DNA from: Methylococcus capsulatus
GTDB taxonomy: Bacteria; Pseudomonadota; Gammaproteobacteria; Methylococcales; Methylococcaceae
Direction of reading: 5' to 3'
DNA length: 64,000 nucleotides
Assembly (NCBI RefSeq): GCF_036864975.1
Contig: NZ_CP104311.1
Location: 2,421,513 to 2,485,512 of the forward strand
The translations under genes were made by a program, and so were the position numbers. This document shows positions 53,592 to 64,000 of the stretch, one piece after another. Numbering within the stretch: the stretch's first letter is position 1; every line of letters starts with the position of its first letter. The notes under the pieces were generated by a model, which did not search any database, had not been told where the DNA came from, and saw nothing but the letters and a program-made list of their open reading frames with translations.

Positions 53592-56345
53592 ATGTCTTCC
53601 GCTGCGCCACACTACATCGTAGGCATCGACCTCGGCACGACGCATACCGTCGTTGCTTACGCCGACGGCGGTGACCCGTCGCGGATCGAACCGTTGTTCC
53701 TGGAACAGCTCGTTGCGCCGGGACAGGTGGTCGGGCGGCCGCTATTACCATCGGTGCGTTATCACCCGGCGGCAGGCGAACTTGCCGAAGCCGACAATGC
53801 CTTGCCCTGGCCGGTGGAGGAAATGGCACCGGGCTGCCGCCCGGTGATCGGTGAACTGGCCCGCCAGCTCGGGAGTCGCAGCCGCGGGCGGCTGGTCGCC
53901 AGCGCCAAGAGCTGGCTGTGCCACCCGGGCGTCGACCGGACGGCCGATATCCTGCCGTGGGGCGCGCCGGACGACGTGCCCAAGGTGTCGCCAGTCGAGG
54001 CATCGGCAAGTTTCCTCAGGCACGTGCGGTATGCCTGGAACCACCGTTTCCCGGCGCATCCGCTAGAAACGCAGGATGTCATCGTCACCATCCCCGCATC
54101 GTTCGACGACGCGGGCCGCGCCTTGACGGTGGAGGCGGCACGGCGGGCCGGCCTTGCGAACGTCCGTTTGCTGGAAGAACCGCAGGCAGCCTGCTACGAC
54201 TTCCTGTGGACCCACCGCGGCCGGCTGGCCGAGACCCTGGAGGGTGTGAACCTGTTGCTGGTCTGTGACGTCGGCGGCGGCACCACCGATTTCACGCTCA
54301 TACGTGTCGATGGCGGCGGATCGGAACCCGAACTCGAGCGCATCGCCGTCGGCAATCATCTGATGTTGGGTGGGGACAACATCGACCTCACTCTGGCGCA
54401 CCGGCTGGAGCCGCGGCTGACCGGGGCCGGGCACAGCCTATCCGCCACCGATCTGATCCTCCTGGCCGAACAGTGCCGGCGCGCCAAGGAAACGCTGCTG
54501 GCGGAGCATGGACCGGAATCGGTGACCGTCACCCTGCTTGGCAAAGGCGGCGGCCTGATCGGGAGCGCCCGTTCCGTCGAGCTGAGCCGCCACGAAGTGT
54601 TGGAAGTCGTCCTCGACGGATTCTTTCCGCGGGTCGGGGCGGATGCAGTGCCGGAACGGCGCAGCGGCGTGGTCGAGTTCGGTTTGCCCTATGCGTCCGA
54701 TCCGGCGATCACACGCCATGCCGCGGCGTTCCTGGCCCGCCACCGGAAAGATGCCGGCGGTGCCGTGCCGGACGCACTGTTGCTGAACGGGGGCGCATTC
54801 CATAGTCCGGTGATCGCCGGGCGGATGGCGGAAGTCATCGGCTCCTGGTGCGGGCGGACACCGGTGATGCTACGGAACCCGCGCCCCGACCAGGCCGTCG
54901 CCTTCGGCGCCGTGGCCTTCGGAATGGCGCGGCGGGGGCTCGCCGTGCGGAAGATCGGTGGCGGCTCGCCCCGGACCTATTATCTGCTGGTCGGCGATGC
55001 CAACGAACAGATCCGCCGCGGCGTCTGCATCCTACCGCGTGGTGCCGCCGAGGGCCAAGAGTGGACCGTCGAGCAGCGGAATTTCCTGCTGAGCGTTGGC
55101 CGGCCTGTGCGGTTTCACGTGTTTTCTTCCACCGTCGACTCGGGTCACGCTCCAGGCGACCTCGCGGTATTGGACGAGGCCGGATTCGGCGAGCTGCCGC
55201 CGCTAGCGGTAGCGCTCCAGGCGCAGGAGCGGGGTGACGTCGAGGTGCGCCTGGCCGCGCGACTCACGGCGATCGGTACGCTGCAGCTGCAGTGCGTGTC
55301 GGTCGCCGATCCGGAAAAGCGCTGGGATCTCGAGTTGCAGCTGCGTGCGGGCGGCCCGAGGCCGACGGCGTCCGCGAGTCTGCATCCGCGCACGGCGGAA
55401 GCGCAGGAGCACATCGGGTTGATCTTCGGCAAGAAAACACGCCAACTCGATCCCAAGGCCGTCAAGACCTTGCGCAACGATCTCGAAAAGATCTTGGGCA
55501 AACGGGAGGACTGGGATAGTGCATTGTGCCGCGAACTGTACGCGGCCCTGCTCGAAGGCGCACCGCATCGCCGCCGCTCGGCCGATCACGAACGGCTCTG
55601 GCTGAGCCTGGCCGGCTATTGCCTGCGGCCCGGCTTCGGCGCGCCGCTGGACGACTGGCGGGTGGGGCAGGTTTGGAATCTGTATTCGCAGGGATTGCAG
55701 TTCGTGAACGAGGCGCAAAACTGGTCCGAATGGTGGATATTGTGGCGGCGCATCGCCGGGGGACTGAGAGCCGAGGCACAGCAACGCCTGTTCGCCGATG
55801 TCACCGGCTTCATCGATCCGATGCGGGCGCGGCGGGGCAATGCCGAAGCGCTGGCCAAGAAGCGCGGCTTCGAGGACATGCTGCGGCTGGCGGCGTCGCT
55901 GGAGCGTTTGTCATCGGGCGATAAGGCCATGCTGGGCGGATGGCTCATCCAGCGACTGGATAAGGCGCCGGATTCGACGGAGCTCTGGTGGGCGCTGGGC
56001 CGTGTCGGTGCGCGTGCGCCGTTCCACGGCAGCGCCCACAACCTCGTCGCCCGCGAAGTCGTCGAAAGCTGGGTAGAGCTGGCCCTGCAGCGGGACTGGA
56101 AGAAACAGAGCTTCATCGCTTTCGCTGCGACCCTGCTGGCGCGCCTGACCGGAGACCGCGAGCGCGACCTCGACGCTGCCCTGCGGGACCGGGTCGCGGA
56201 AAAACTGGCTGCGTCCCGTGCACCGGAATCGTGGCTGGAGCTGGTGACCGAGATCAGAGTGTTGGGTGCAGCGGACGAAAAGCGCATCTTCGGCGAGGGG
56301 CTGCCGCCGGGCTTGCGTTTGGTCGACTCGATGGAGGTCACGTAG
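53592..56345 (+). CDS. Hsp70 (DnaK-like) protein with long C-terminal extension
   Basis: 917 residues from the ATG at 53592; an ATG at 53544 would add 16 residues that do not look like Hsp70. ATPase motifs: VGIDLGTTHTVVAYADG, IPASFDDAGRALTVEAA, LLEEPQAACYDF, CDVGGGTTDFTLIRV and LMLGGDNIDLTLAH. After residue 600 comes a roughly 300-residue helical region (ALAKKRGFEDMLRLAASLERL, then repeated helical segments to the end) found in this Hsp70 subgroup. It follows the first Hsp70 by 94 bases and ends the operon. Cytoplasmic; partner of the first copy is inference. Confidence 0.88.
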   Translation: MSSAAPHYIVGIDLGTTHTVVAYADGGDPSRIEPLFLEQLVAPGQVVGRPLLPSVRYHPAAGELAEADNALPWPVEEMAPGCRPVIGELARQLGSRSRGRLVASAKSWLCHPGVDRTADILPWGAPDDVPKVSPVEASASFLRHVRYAWNHRFPAHPLETQDVIVTIPASFDDAGRALTVEAARRAGLANVRLLEEPQAACYDFLWTHRGRLAETLEGVNLLLVCDVGGGTTDFTLIRVDGGGSEPELERIAVGNHLMLGGDNIDLTLAHRLEPRLTGAGHSLSATDLILLAEQCRRAKETLLAEHGPESVTVTLLGKGGGLIGSARSVELSRHEVLEVVLDGFFPRVGADAVPERRSGVVEFGLPYASDPAITRHAAAFLARHRKDAGGAVPDALLLNGGAFHSPVIAGRMAEVIGSWCGRTPVMLRNPRPDQAVAFGAVAFGMARRGLAVRKIGGGSPRTYYLLVGDANEQIRRGVCILPRGAAEGQEWTVEQRNFLLSVGRPVRFHVFSSTVDSGHAPGDLAVLDEAGFGELPPLAVALQAQERGDVEVRLAARLTAIGTLQLQCVSVADPEKRWDLELQLRAGGPRPTASASLHPRTAEAQEHIGLIFGKKTRQLDPKAVKTLRNDLEKILGKREDWDSALCRELYAALLEGAPHRRRSADHERLWLSLAGYCLRPGFGAPLDDWRVGQVWNLYSQGLQFVNEAQNWSEWWILWRRIAGGLRAEAQQRLFADVTGFIDPMRARRGNAEALAKKRGFEDMLRLAASLERLSSGDKAMLGGWLIQRLDKAPDSTELWWALGRVGARAPFHGSAHNLVAREVVESWVELALQRDWKKQSFIAFAATLLARLTGDRERDLDAALRDRVAEKLAASRAPESWLELVTEIRVLGAADEKRIFGEGLPPGLRLVDSMEVT

Positions 56346-56486
56346 CGAACAGCTTGGTTTCCCCTCCAGAAAGATCACCGGGTCCATGGCGAGAAGTCCA
56401 GACACAACCTATGGGCATTTCCCTTCGGGCCGTCACACAATGGTCATGGCAGACTTCTAGCATCTTGGGAGGAATCCCGGCGCGGC

Positions 56487-57944
<1,458 letters not shown>

Positions 57945-57990
57945 TGCGGTTCATATTGGTTTTGTGTGAAATAACTTGAGGAGCTATCGA

Positions 57991-58668
57991 ATGAGTATCC
58001 CCCGTGAACAGGTCTTGAGCCGTGGCGCTTCCGCCGTCGTGTCTCGCCACAAGGTTCTGACCAACACCTATGCGCTGCTGTCACTGACGCTGCTGTTCAG
58101 TGCGCTCACTGCCGGTGTGTCCATGGCGCTGGCACTGCCCCATCCGGGCATCATCATCACCCTGGTGGGCTATTTCGGCTTGCTGTGGCTGACCAACAGG
58201 TATTCCAACAGCGCGCTTGGCCTCCTGTGGGTCTTCGCCTTGACCGGCTTCATGGGTTACACCCTGGGGCCGATCCTGAACGCCTATATCACACACTTCG
58301 CCAATGGTACTCAGCTGGTCATGATGGCCATGGGCGGTACCGGTGCGGTGTTCCTGGGCCTTTCGGCTTATGCGCTGACGACCCGCAAGGACTTCGGCTT
58401 CCTCGGCGGCATGCTCGGAGCTGGCATCTTGGTCGCATTCCTGGCCGGTCTGGTCGCCGTTTTCGTGCCTGGCCTGATGGGGTTGAGCCTGGCGGTGTCG
58501 ATAATGTTCGTGGTGCTGATGGCCGGAATGATTCTGTTTCAGACCAGCGCGATCATTCACGGTGGCGAAACCAATTATATTCTCGCCACCGTGTCGCTGT
58601 ATGTGACGATCTTCAATCTGTTTACCAGTTTGTTGCAGTTGCTCGGTGTGTTCAGTAGCGACGATTGA
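57991..58668 (+). CDS. yccA: Bax inhibitor-1/YccA family membrane protein
   Basis: 225 residues from the ATG at 57991, which has a clear ribosome site (gagga at 57979-57983). Seven membrane helices with the family pattern, e.g. NTYALLSLTLLFSALTAGVSM, GYTLGPILNAYI and the late HGGETNYILATVSLYVTIFNL. In E. coli YccA modulates the FtsH protease. Single gene ending at a terminator shared with pnp. Confidence 0.9.
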   Translation: MSIPREQVLSRGASAVVSRHKVLTNTYALLSLTLLFSALTAGVSMALALPHPGIIITLVGYFGLLWLTNRYSNSALGLLWVFALTGFMGYTLGPILNAYITHFANGTQLVMMAMGGTGAVFLGLSAYALTTRKDFGFLGGMLGAGILVAFLAGLVAVFVPGLMGLSLAVSIMFVVLMAGMILFQTSAIIHGGETNYILATVSLYVTIFNLFTSLLQLLGVFSSDD

Positions 58669-58691
58669 TCGTCGCCGGTCATTCGGCCATA

Positions 58692-58718
58692 AAAAACCCC
58701 GGCTAAGCCGGGGTTTTT
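58692..58718. terminator. Bidirectional terminator between yccA and pnp
   Basis: AAAAAACCCCGGC - TAA - GCCGGGGTTTTT: seven-base GC stem extended by A/T pairs, with T-runs on both strands. It lies between two convergent genes (yccA ends 58668, pnp ends 58737). Confidence 0.9.
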
Positions 58719-58736
58719 CATTCCGACGGCTGTAGA

Positions 58737-60812
58737 TTAGTCGACGGCTTTCATGCTGAGCCGGACCCGGCCCTGGCGGTCGATCTCCAGTACCTTGACT
58801 TTGACCACGTCGCCCTCCGCCAGCTTGTCGCTGACTTTCTCGACATGCTCGTCGGAGATCTGAGAGATGTGCACCAAGCCATCCTTGCCCGGCAGGATGG
58901 TGACGAAGGCGCCGAAGTCCATCAACCGCGCGACCTTGCCCTCGTAGACCTTGCCGACCTCGACCTCCGCCGTGATGTCCTCGATGCGGCGGCGGGCTTC
59001 CAGACCGGCCTGCTTGTCGACCGAGGCGATCTTGACGACGCCGTCGTCGGTGATGTCGATGCTGGTGCCGGTTTCTTCAGTGATGGCGCGGATGGTCGCA
59101 CCGCCCTTGCCGATCACTTCCCGGATCTTGCTGGGATCGATGGTGAAGCTGGTGATGCGCGGCGCGTAATCGGACATTTCGCTGCGCGGCGCCGGCAGCG
59201 CCTGTGCCATTTTGTCCAGGATATGCATCCGTCCCTCGCGGGCTTGATGCAGCGCCTGGCGCATGATTTCCGGCGTGATGCCATCGATCTTGATGTCCAT
59301 CTGCAGCGCGGTGACGCCGTCGCGGGTGCCGGCGACCTTGAAGTCCATGTCGCCCAGGTGGTCCTCGTCGCCCATGATGTCGGACAGCACGGCAAATTCT
59401 TCGCCCTCGAGGATCAGTCCCATGGCGATGCCGGCCACGGCGCCTTTGGTCGGCACGCCCGCATCCATCAATGCCAGGCTGCTTCCGCAGACCGAAGCCA
59501 TGGAGCTGGAGCCGTTGGATTCGGTGATCTCCGAGACGATGCGGATGACGTAGGGGAACTCGTCCATCGTTGGCATGATCGCCTGCACGCCGCGCTTGGC
59601 CAGGCGTCCATGGCCGATCTCGCGCCGTTTGGGCGAGCCGATGGCGCCGGTTTCCCCCACACAATAGGGGGGGAAGTTGTAGTGCAGCATGAAATTTTCT
59701 TTGTACTCGCCTTCCAGCGCGTCGATGAGCTGCGCGTCGCGGCCCGTGCCTAGCGTTGCGACTACCAGCGCCTGGGTTTCGCCGCGGGTGAATAAGGCGG
59801 AGCCGTGGGTACGGGGCAGCACGCCGGTGCGGATCGTGATGGGGCGCACCGTGGAAAGGTCACGCCCGTCGATCCGTTTTCCGTGGTGGAGGATGTTGCC
59901 CCGGACGATTTCTTCTTCCAGTTTCTCGATCTGCCGCTTGACCGCGTTTTCATCGTGAGCGCCTTCGGCGGTCAGGGCATCGGTCACCGCCTTCCGAACT
60001 TCTTTGAGCTTCTGCTGGCGGAGCTGCTTGTCGGCGATGCTGTAGCCTTCGCTCAGTCCCGCCCGGGCTAGTTCGTCGACTGCGGCGACCAGGGCCGTGT
60101 CGACGGTTGGCGGTTCCCACGGCCAGGGTGTCACGCCGACTTCTTCCGCCAGCTCGTTGATGGCGCGGATGGCTGTCTGCATCTGTTCATGGCCGAACAC
60201 GACCGCCCCCAGCATCACTTCCTCGGGCAGGATCTTCGCCTCCGATTCGACCATGAGCACCGCATTGGCGGTTCCCGCGACCACCAGGTCGAGCTCCGAT
60301 CCTTCCATGACCGAGCCGTCCGGATTCAGGACGTAGGCGCCATTCACGAATCCCACCCGGGCGGCGCCGATCGGACCTTTGAAAGGCAGGCCCGACAGCG
60401 TCAACGCTGCCGACGCGCCCAGCATCGACGGGATGTCGGGGTCGACTTCCGGATTCAGCGACATGACGGTGGCGACGACCTGGACTTCGTGGGTAAAGCC
60501 GTCCGGGAACAACGGCCGGATGGGCCGGTCGATCAGGCGTGCGGTCAGTGTTTCTTTTTCGCTGGGACGTCCCTCTCGCTTGAAGAATCCGCCCGGAATG
60601 CGTCCGGCAGCGTAGGCCTTTTCCTGGTAATTGACGGTAAGGGGGAAGAAATCGCCGTGCGGGGAGGCGTCCTTGCGCCCCACCACGGTAACCAGCACCA
60701 CGGTGCCCGCCATGTCCACCATGACCGCGGCATCGGCCTGACGGGCGATCTCGCCGGTTTCGAACGAAACGGTATGAGCGCCGTACTGAAATTGCTTCCG
60801 GATCGGGTTCAC
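58737..60812 (-). CDS. pnp: Polyribonucleotide nucleotidyltransferase (PNPase)
   Basis: 691 residues, GTG start at 60812 with ribosome site aaggag. Two RNase PH domains (first begins [20 protein letters not shown]; second [21 protein letters not shown] with the catalytic region following at [20 protein letters not shown]), then a KH domain ([20 protein letters not shown]) and an S1 domain ([21 protein letters not shown]). 3'-to-5' phosphorolytic RNase of the degradosome. 31 bases after rpsO; the transcript starts upstream of rpsO. Confidence 0.97.
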   Translation of the reverse strand: MNPIRKQFQYGAHTVSFETGEIARQADAAVMVDMAGTVVLVTVVGRKDASPHGDFFPLTVNYQEKAYAAGRIPGGFFKREGRPSEKETLTARLIDRPIRPLFPDGFTHEVQVVATVMSLNPEVDPDIPSMLGASAALTLSGLPFKGPIGAARVGFVNGAYVLNPDGSVMEGSELDLVVAGTANAVLMVESEAKILPEEVMLGAVVFGHEQMQTAIRAINELAEEVGVTPWPWEPPTVDTALVAAVDELARAGLSEGYSIADKQLRQQKLKEVRKAVTDALTAEGAHDENAVKRQIEKLEEEIVRGNILHHGKRIDGRDLSTVRPITIRTGVLPRTHGSALFTRGETQALVVATLGTGRDAQLIDALEGEYKENFMLHYNFPPYCVGETGAIGSPKRREIGHGRLAKRGVQAIMPTMDEFPYVIRIVSEITESNGSSSMASVCGSSLALMDAGVPTKGAVAGIAMGLILEGEEFAVLSDIMGDEDHLGDMDFKVAGTRDGVTALQMDIKIDGITPEIMRQALHQAREGRMHILDKMAQALPAPRSEMSDYAPRITSFTIDPSKIREVIGKGGATIRAITEETGTSIDITDDGVVKIASVDKQAGLEARRRIEDITAEVEVGKVYEGKVARLMDFGAFVTILPGKDGLVHISQISDEHVEKVSDKLAEGDVVKVKVLEIDRQGRVRLSMKAVD

Positions 60813-60843
60813 GGGTTCTCCTTGGGCTGTCGGCGGGTAAGGG

Positions 60844-61113
60844 TTATTTGCGGAGACCCAGCCGCTCGATGAGCGTGCGGTAGCGTTCGTTGTCCGTGCT
60901 CTTCAGATAGTCCAGCAGCTTGCGGCGCTGGTTGACCAGACGGAGCAGACCGCGGCGGGAATGAAAGTCCTTTTTGTGCTTGACGAAATGAGGGGTCAGA
61001 TAGTTGATGCGGTTGGTCAGCAGGGCCACCTGGACCTCGGGGGAGCCGGTATCGCCGGGGGCCCGCTGGAATTCCTGTACGATGGCGCTTTTTTCTGCTG
61101 CTGTGAAAGCCAT
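60844..61113 (-). CDS. rpsO: 30S ribosomal protein S15
   Basis: 89 residues from the ATG at 61113. Helical S15 sequence is clear: [59 protein letters not shown] and [21 protein letters not shown]. Binds 16S rRNA in the platform of the 30S subunit. In many bacteria S15 represses its own mRNA and the rpsO-pnp mRNA is cleaved by RNase III; the leader here (61114-61160) is A/T-rich enough to fold but I cannot show it. Confidence 0.97.
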   Translation of the reverse strand: MAFTAAEKSAIVQEFQRAPGDTGSPEVQVALLTNRINYLTPHFVKHKKDFHSRRGLLRLVNQRRKLLDYLKSTDNERYRTLIERLGLRK

Positions 61114-61162
61114 GGGATAATCTCCAAAAAAAACTCGTTGAAAACCTTTTAAACAATCGTTA

Positions 61163-61192
61163 ATTGTACCGTCTGACTCAGGATCAGGACAA
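61163..61192 (-). promoter_or_regulatory. Possible sigma-70 promoter for rpsO-pnp
   Basis: On the minus strand TTGTCC (61192-61187) and TACAAT (61168-61163) with an 18-base spacer, in the gap between truB and rpsO. Four and five of six bases match consensus. An internal rpsO promoter after truB is usual in related genomes. Confidence 0.5.
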
Positions 61193-61214
61193 GATTCCCT
61201 CGAGCCGGACCGAC

Positions 61215-62156
61215 TCAGGCGGACCTGGGCTCTGCTTCGCAGCCGCAAGGATTGATCACCCGCTGGGGGGCGATTCCTCCTTTGCCGTCGCTGCGGCCTA
61301 TGCCGAGAAACACCTGTCCGCGGGAATACACCCGGAGCAGCTCGCCAACCGGGACATCGATCCCGCTGACGGCCTGCCCGTGCAGGAACAGCCGGGCCCG
61401 GTCGGCATCGAGCGACACCGCCGGCCAGTGCGGCACCATCGAGTCCATCGGCCGCAGGCAATCGAGCCGGGCCGCCGGTGCCATGGCCTCCAACTGCTCC
61501 AGGGTGACGGCCTGAGCGACGGAAAATCCGGCGACGGCGGTGCGCCGCAACACTTCGACATGAGCCCCGCAGCCAAGCGCATGGCCGATATCCTCCACCA
61601 GGGTTCGGACATAAGTGCCCTTGGAGCAGTGGACGTCCAGTTCCAGATAATCCGCCCCCCTTGCCGCCAGTTCGATGCGGAAGATCGTCACCGGGCGCGC
61701 CTGCCGTTCGACTTCCACCCCCTTGCGCGCCAGTTCGTAGAGCCGCTTTCCTTGATGCTTCAAGGCCGAAAACATCGGCGGCACTTGAAGGATGGGGCCG
61801 GTGAATTTTGCCAGCAGGGCGAGGAGGGCCGGTTCATCGAGCACAGGTACGGGCGACCGCGACAGGATTTCGCCGTCGGCATCGCCGGTATCGGTGGTGA
61901 TGCCGAGCCGGGCCAAGGCGCGGTAGCGCTTGTCGGAATCCAGCAGGTAGCCGGAAAGCTTGGTGGCCTCGTTGAAGCAGAGCGGCAGGATGCCGCTGGC
62001 AAGGGGATCCAGGCTGCCGGTATGGCCAGCCTTACGCAGGCCGAGCAGTTTTCGGGCCCGCTGCAAGGCGCTGTTCGATGTCATGCCGCTGTTCTTGTCG
62101 AGCAGCAGGACCCCGGACAGCGTAGCTGCCGAAGAGGACCTCATGCCTTTAGGCAT
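61215..62156 (-). CDS. truB: tRNA pseudouridine(55) synthase
   Basis: 313 residues from the ATG at 62156, overlapping the end of rbfA; an ATG at 62144 is an alternative. [20 protein letters not shown] and [20 protein letters not shown] with the catalytic aspartate identify TruB, which makes pseudouridine 55 in the T-loop of tRNAs. C-terminal PUA-like region near [18 protein letters not shown]. Confidence 0.95.
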   Translation of the reverse strand: MPKGMRSSSAATLSGVLLLDKNSGMTSNSALQRARKLLGLRKAGHTGSLDPLASGILPLCFNEATKLSGYLLDSDKRYRALARLGITTDTGDADGEILSRSPVPVLDEPALLALLAKFTGPILQVPPMFSALKHQGKRLYELARKGVEVERQARPVTIFRIELAARGADYLELDVHCSKGTYVRTLVEDIGHALGCGAHVEVLRRTAVAGFSVAQAVTLEQLEAMAPAARLDCLRPMDSMVPHWPAVSLDADRARLFLHGQAVSGIDVPVGELLRVYSRGQVFLGIGRSDGKGGIAPQRVINPCGCEAEPRSA

Positions 62157-62505
62157 CGCCCTTGTTCAGAGATCGCAACACTTCGTCCATGTGCATCCCG
62201 CGCTCGATGGAGTCGTCATAAGCGAAACGGATTTCCGGGATGATGCGCATCCGCATCCGCCGCCCCAGCACCTGTCGGAGCTGAGGGATGAACTCGCCCA
62301 GCCGCTTTACAGCCGCTTTGGTCTCCAGTCGGCCGCCGAGAAAAGTCACGAATACCTTAGCCACGGTGAGGTCGCGGCTGACCTCGACGTCGCTGACGGT
62401 AACCATGCCGAGCTCCGGCGCATCGATGCCGGTGCGCAGGAACTCGGCGATTTCCCGCTGCATCTGGGCGGAGACCCGATCGCTGCGGCTGAATTCTCTA
62501 GGCAT
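62149..62505 (-). CDS. rbfA: 30S ribosome-binding factor A
   Basis: 118 residues. KH-type fold with [20 protein letters not shown] at the N-terminus, [20 protein letters not shown] in the middle and the ending [21 protein letters not shown]. Assists late 30S maturation and cold adaptation. Classic position between infB (17 bases upstream) and truB. Confidence 0.96.
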   Translation of the reverse strand: MPREFSRSDRVSAQMQREIAEFLRTGIDAPELGMVTVSDVEVSRDLTVAKVFVTFLGGRLETKAAVKRLGEFIPQLRQVLGRRMRMRIIPEIRFAYDDSIERGMHMDEVLRSLNKGDA

Positions 62506-62522
62506 GTTTCTGGATCATCGTG

Positions 62523-64000
62523 TCAGTGGGGCGTGATCTGGACCTTTTCGAACACCTCGATCTGGTCGCCTTCGCGGACGTCGTTGTAGTTTCTGACCGC
62601 GATACCGCACTCCATGCCGGACTTGACCTCGTTGACGTCGTCCTTGAAGCGGCGCAGGGATTCGAGCTGGCCTTCGAAGATGACCACGTTGTCGCGGAGC
62701 ACGCGGATCGGCAGGTTGCGGCGGACGTGGCCCTCCACGACCAGACAGCCGGCGACGGTGCCAAACTTGGATGAACGGAAGACCTCTCTGACCTGGGCGA
62801 TGCCGATGATCTGCTCCTTGAACTCGGGTTCCAGCATGCCGCTGATCGACTTCTTGACCTCGTCGATGGCGTTGTAGATCACGCTGTAGTAGTGCAAATC
62901 GATGCCCCGTTCCTCGATCAGCTTGCGGGCGCTGGCGTCGGCGCGCACGTTGAAGCCGATCAGGATCGCGTTGGAGGCCAACGCCAGGTTGGCGTCGGTT
63001 TCGGAGATGCCGCCGACGCCGCCGCCGATGACCCTCACCTTCACCTTGTCGGTAGACAACTCGGTCAGGGCGCTGCGCAGTGCTTCGAGGCTGCCTTGGA
63101 CGTCGGCCTTGATGACCAGGTTGAGGTCGATGGTTTCTTCGCTGCCCATGAGCGAAAACACGTCCTCCAGCTTGGCGGCCTGTTGCGCGGCCAGCTTGGT
63201 GGAGCGCAGTTTTTCCTCGCGGTGCAAGGCGATTTCGCGCGCCTTGCGTTCGTCGGCCACCACGATGAATTCATCGCCCGCTTCCGGTGCACCCGAGAGC
63301 CCCAGCACTTCGATGGGCGTCGAGGGCCCGGCTTCCTTCAGTGGTTTGCCGTTTTCGTTGAACATGGCGCGGACGCGGCCGATTTCTTTGCCACAGAGCA
63401 GAAAATCGCCTTTGCGCAAGGTGCCGCGCTGGATCAGGATGTCGGCCACTGGGCCGCGCCCTTTTTCCAGCTTCGATTCCAGAACCACACCGGTGGCCGG
63501 AATGTCCACGGGCGCCTTGAGTTCCAGCACCTCAGCCTGGACCAGGATGGCATCGAGCAACGCATCGATGCCGGCGCCGGTTTTGGCCGATACCGGAACG
63601 AATTGCACGTCGCCGCCCCATTCTTCGGGCACCACGTTGAGTCCTACCAACTCCTGCTTGACCCGGTCGGGATCGGCGTCGGCCTTGTCCATTTTGTTCA
63701 GGGCGACGACCAGAGGTACGCCGGCGGCGCGGGAGTGGTCGATGGCTTCCTTGGTCTGTGGCATCACGCCGTCATCGGCTGCGACCACCAGCACCACGAT
63801 GTCGGTGACTTTGGCGCCGCGGGCCCGCATCGCGGTGAACGCGGCATGGCCGGGCGTGTCGAGGAAGGTGATGGAGCCGTGGTCGGTCTTGACCTGGTAA
63901 GCGCCGATGTGCTGAGTAATGCCACCGGCTTCGCCAGCGGCGACCCGCGATTTGCGGATATAGTCCAGCAGTGAGGTCTTGCCGTGGTCGACATGGCCCA
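62523..64000 (-). CDS. infB: Translation initiation factor IF-2 (5' truncated by the window end)
   Basis: The minus frame is open to base 64000; 491 residues of the C-terminal part are visible. It begins within the G1 motif ([14 protein letters not shown]) and contains G3 DTPGHAAF and G4 NKMDKAD, followed by domain II, domain III and the fMet-tRNA-binding C-terminal domain ([21 protein letters not shown]). GTPase that loads initiator tRNA on the 30S subunit. The N-terminal domains lie beyond the window. Confidence 0.97.
   Translation of the reverse strand, partial: GHVDHGKTSLLDYIRKSRVAAGEAGGITQHIGAYQVKTDHGSITFLDTPGHAAFTAMRARGAKVTDIVVLVVAADDGVMPQTKEAIDHSRAAGVPLVVALNKMDKADADPDRVKQELVGLNVVPEEWGGDVQFVPVSAKTGAGIDALLDAILVQAEVLELKAPVDIPATGVVLESKLEKGRGPVADILIQRGTLRKGDFLLCGKEIGRVRAMFNENGKPLKEAGPSTPIEVLGLSGAPEAGDEFIVVADERKAREIALHREEKLRSTKLAAQQAAKLEDVFSLMGSEETIDLNLVIKADVQGSLEALRSALTELSTDKVKVRVIGGGVGGISETDANLALASNAILIGFNVRADASARKLIEERGIDLHYYSVIYNAIDEVKKSISGMLEPEFKEQIIGIAQVREVFRSSKFGTVAGCLVVEGHVRRNLPIRVLRDNVVIFEGQLESLRRFKDDVNEVKSGMECGIAVRNYNDVREGDQIEVFEKVQITPH

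Overview
The window is 64 kb of GC-rich, densely coding bacterial chromosome. Gene content and order (queG / nnr-tsaE; infB-rbfA-truB-rpsO-pnp; ubiG beside a methylthioadenosine-type deaminase; Yej-type ABC transporter) point to a gammaproteobacterium. A PQQ-associated ABC cluster together with a copper-type bufferin operon next to a heavy-metal RND pump fits a methylotroph or methanotroph of the Methylococcus kind. That assignment is inference; no rRNA, tRNA or methane monooxygenase gene is visible.

Layout: 1-6901 holds a Yej-like peptide ABC transporter (binding protein cut by the window edge, two permeases, double ATPase) with serB inserted. 6916-7305 is a DUF1232 protein. 7306-9855 is an accessory island: a wrecked type I restriction-modification remnant (hsdR' joined to hsdM'), an intact hicB-hicA pair, and a non-coding stretch with a long imperfect inverted repeat. 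9856-17918 is mostly core metabolism (sufT, SDR, ubiG, deaminase, aminotransferase, AI-2E transporter, murI, TolC). 18080-21876 is a four-gene ABC/beta-propeller set linked in other genomes to PQQ-dependent alcohol oxidation. 21873-25295 is rmlBACD (dTDP-rhamnose). After a hairpin-rich 579-base gap comes dnaE, then a promoter/terminator-delimited candidate small RNA (about 29536-29715).

30041-34088, minus strand, carries a peptidoglycan-hydrolase reading frame broken by two in-frame stops, followed by small membrane proteins. 34090-38127 holds an RNase T2 gene overlapping murF, a small membrane protein, and an AmiC-type amidase. 38344-46559 is a metal module: RND adaptor and pump, a PII-like protein, an ECF sigma factor, a probable anti-sigma factor, and a bufferin operon (cysteine-rich precursor BufA, DUF692 enzyme BufB, BufC, DoxX). 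46540-50253 holds tsaE, nnr, queG and a glutathione S-transferase. 50469-56345 is a DUF2760 - Hsp70 - Hsp70 operon.

56487-57944 is the strangest gene: one reading frame joins an internally deleted V-type ATPase B subunit to a cytosine-deaminase-like domain, and the deaminase itself has a C-terminal frameshift. 57991-64000 ends with a YccA-type membrane protein, a shared terminator, and the pnp-rpsO-truB-rbfA-infB operon (infB cut by the window edge).

The most interesting items are the bufferin/RND/PII metal module, the ATPase-deaminase chimera, the candidate small RNA, the two-stop peptidoglycan hydrolase, and the restriction-system remnant. All calls are from reading the sequence; no searches were run.
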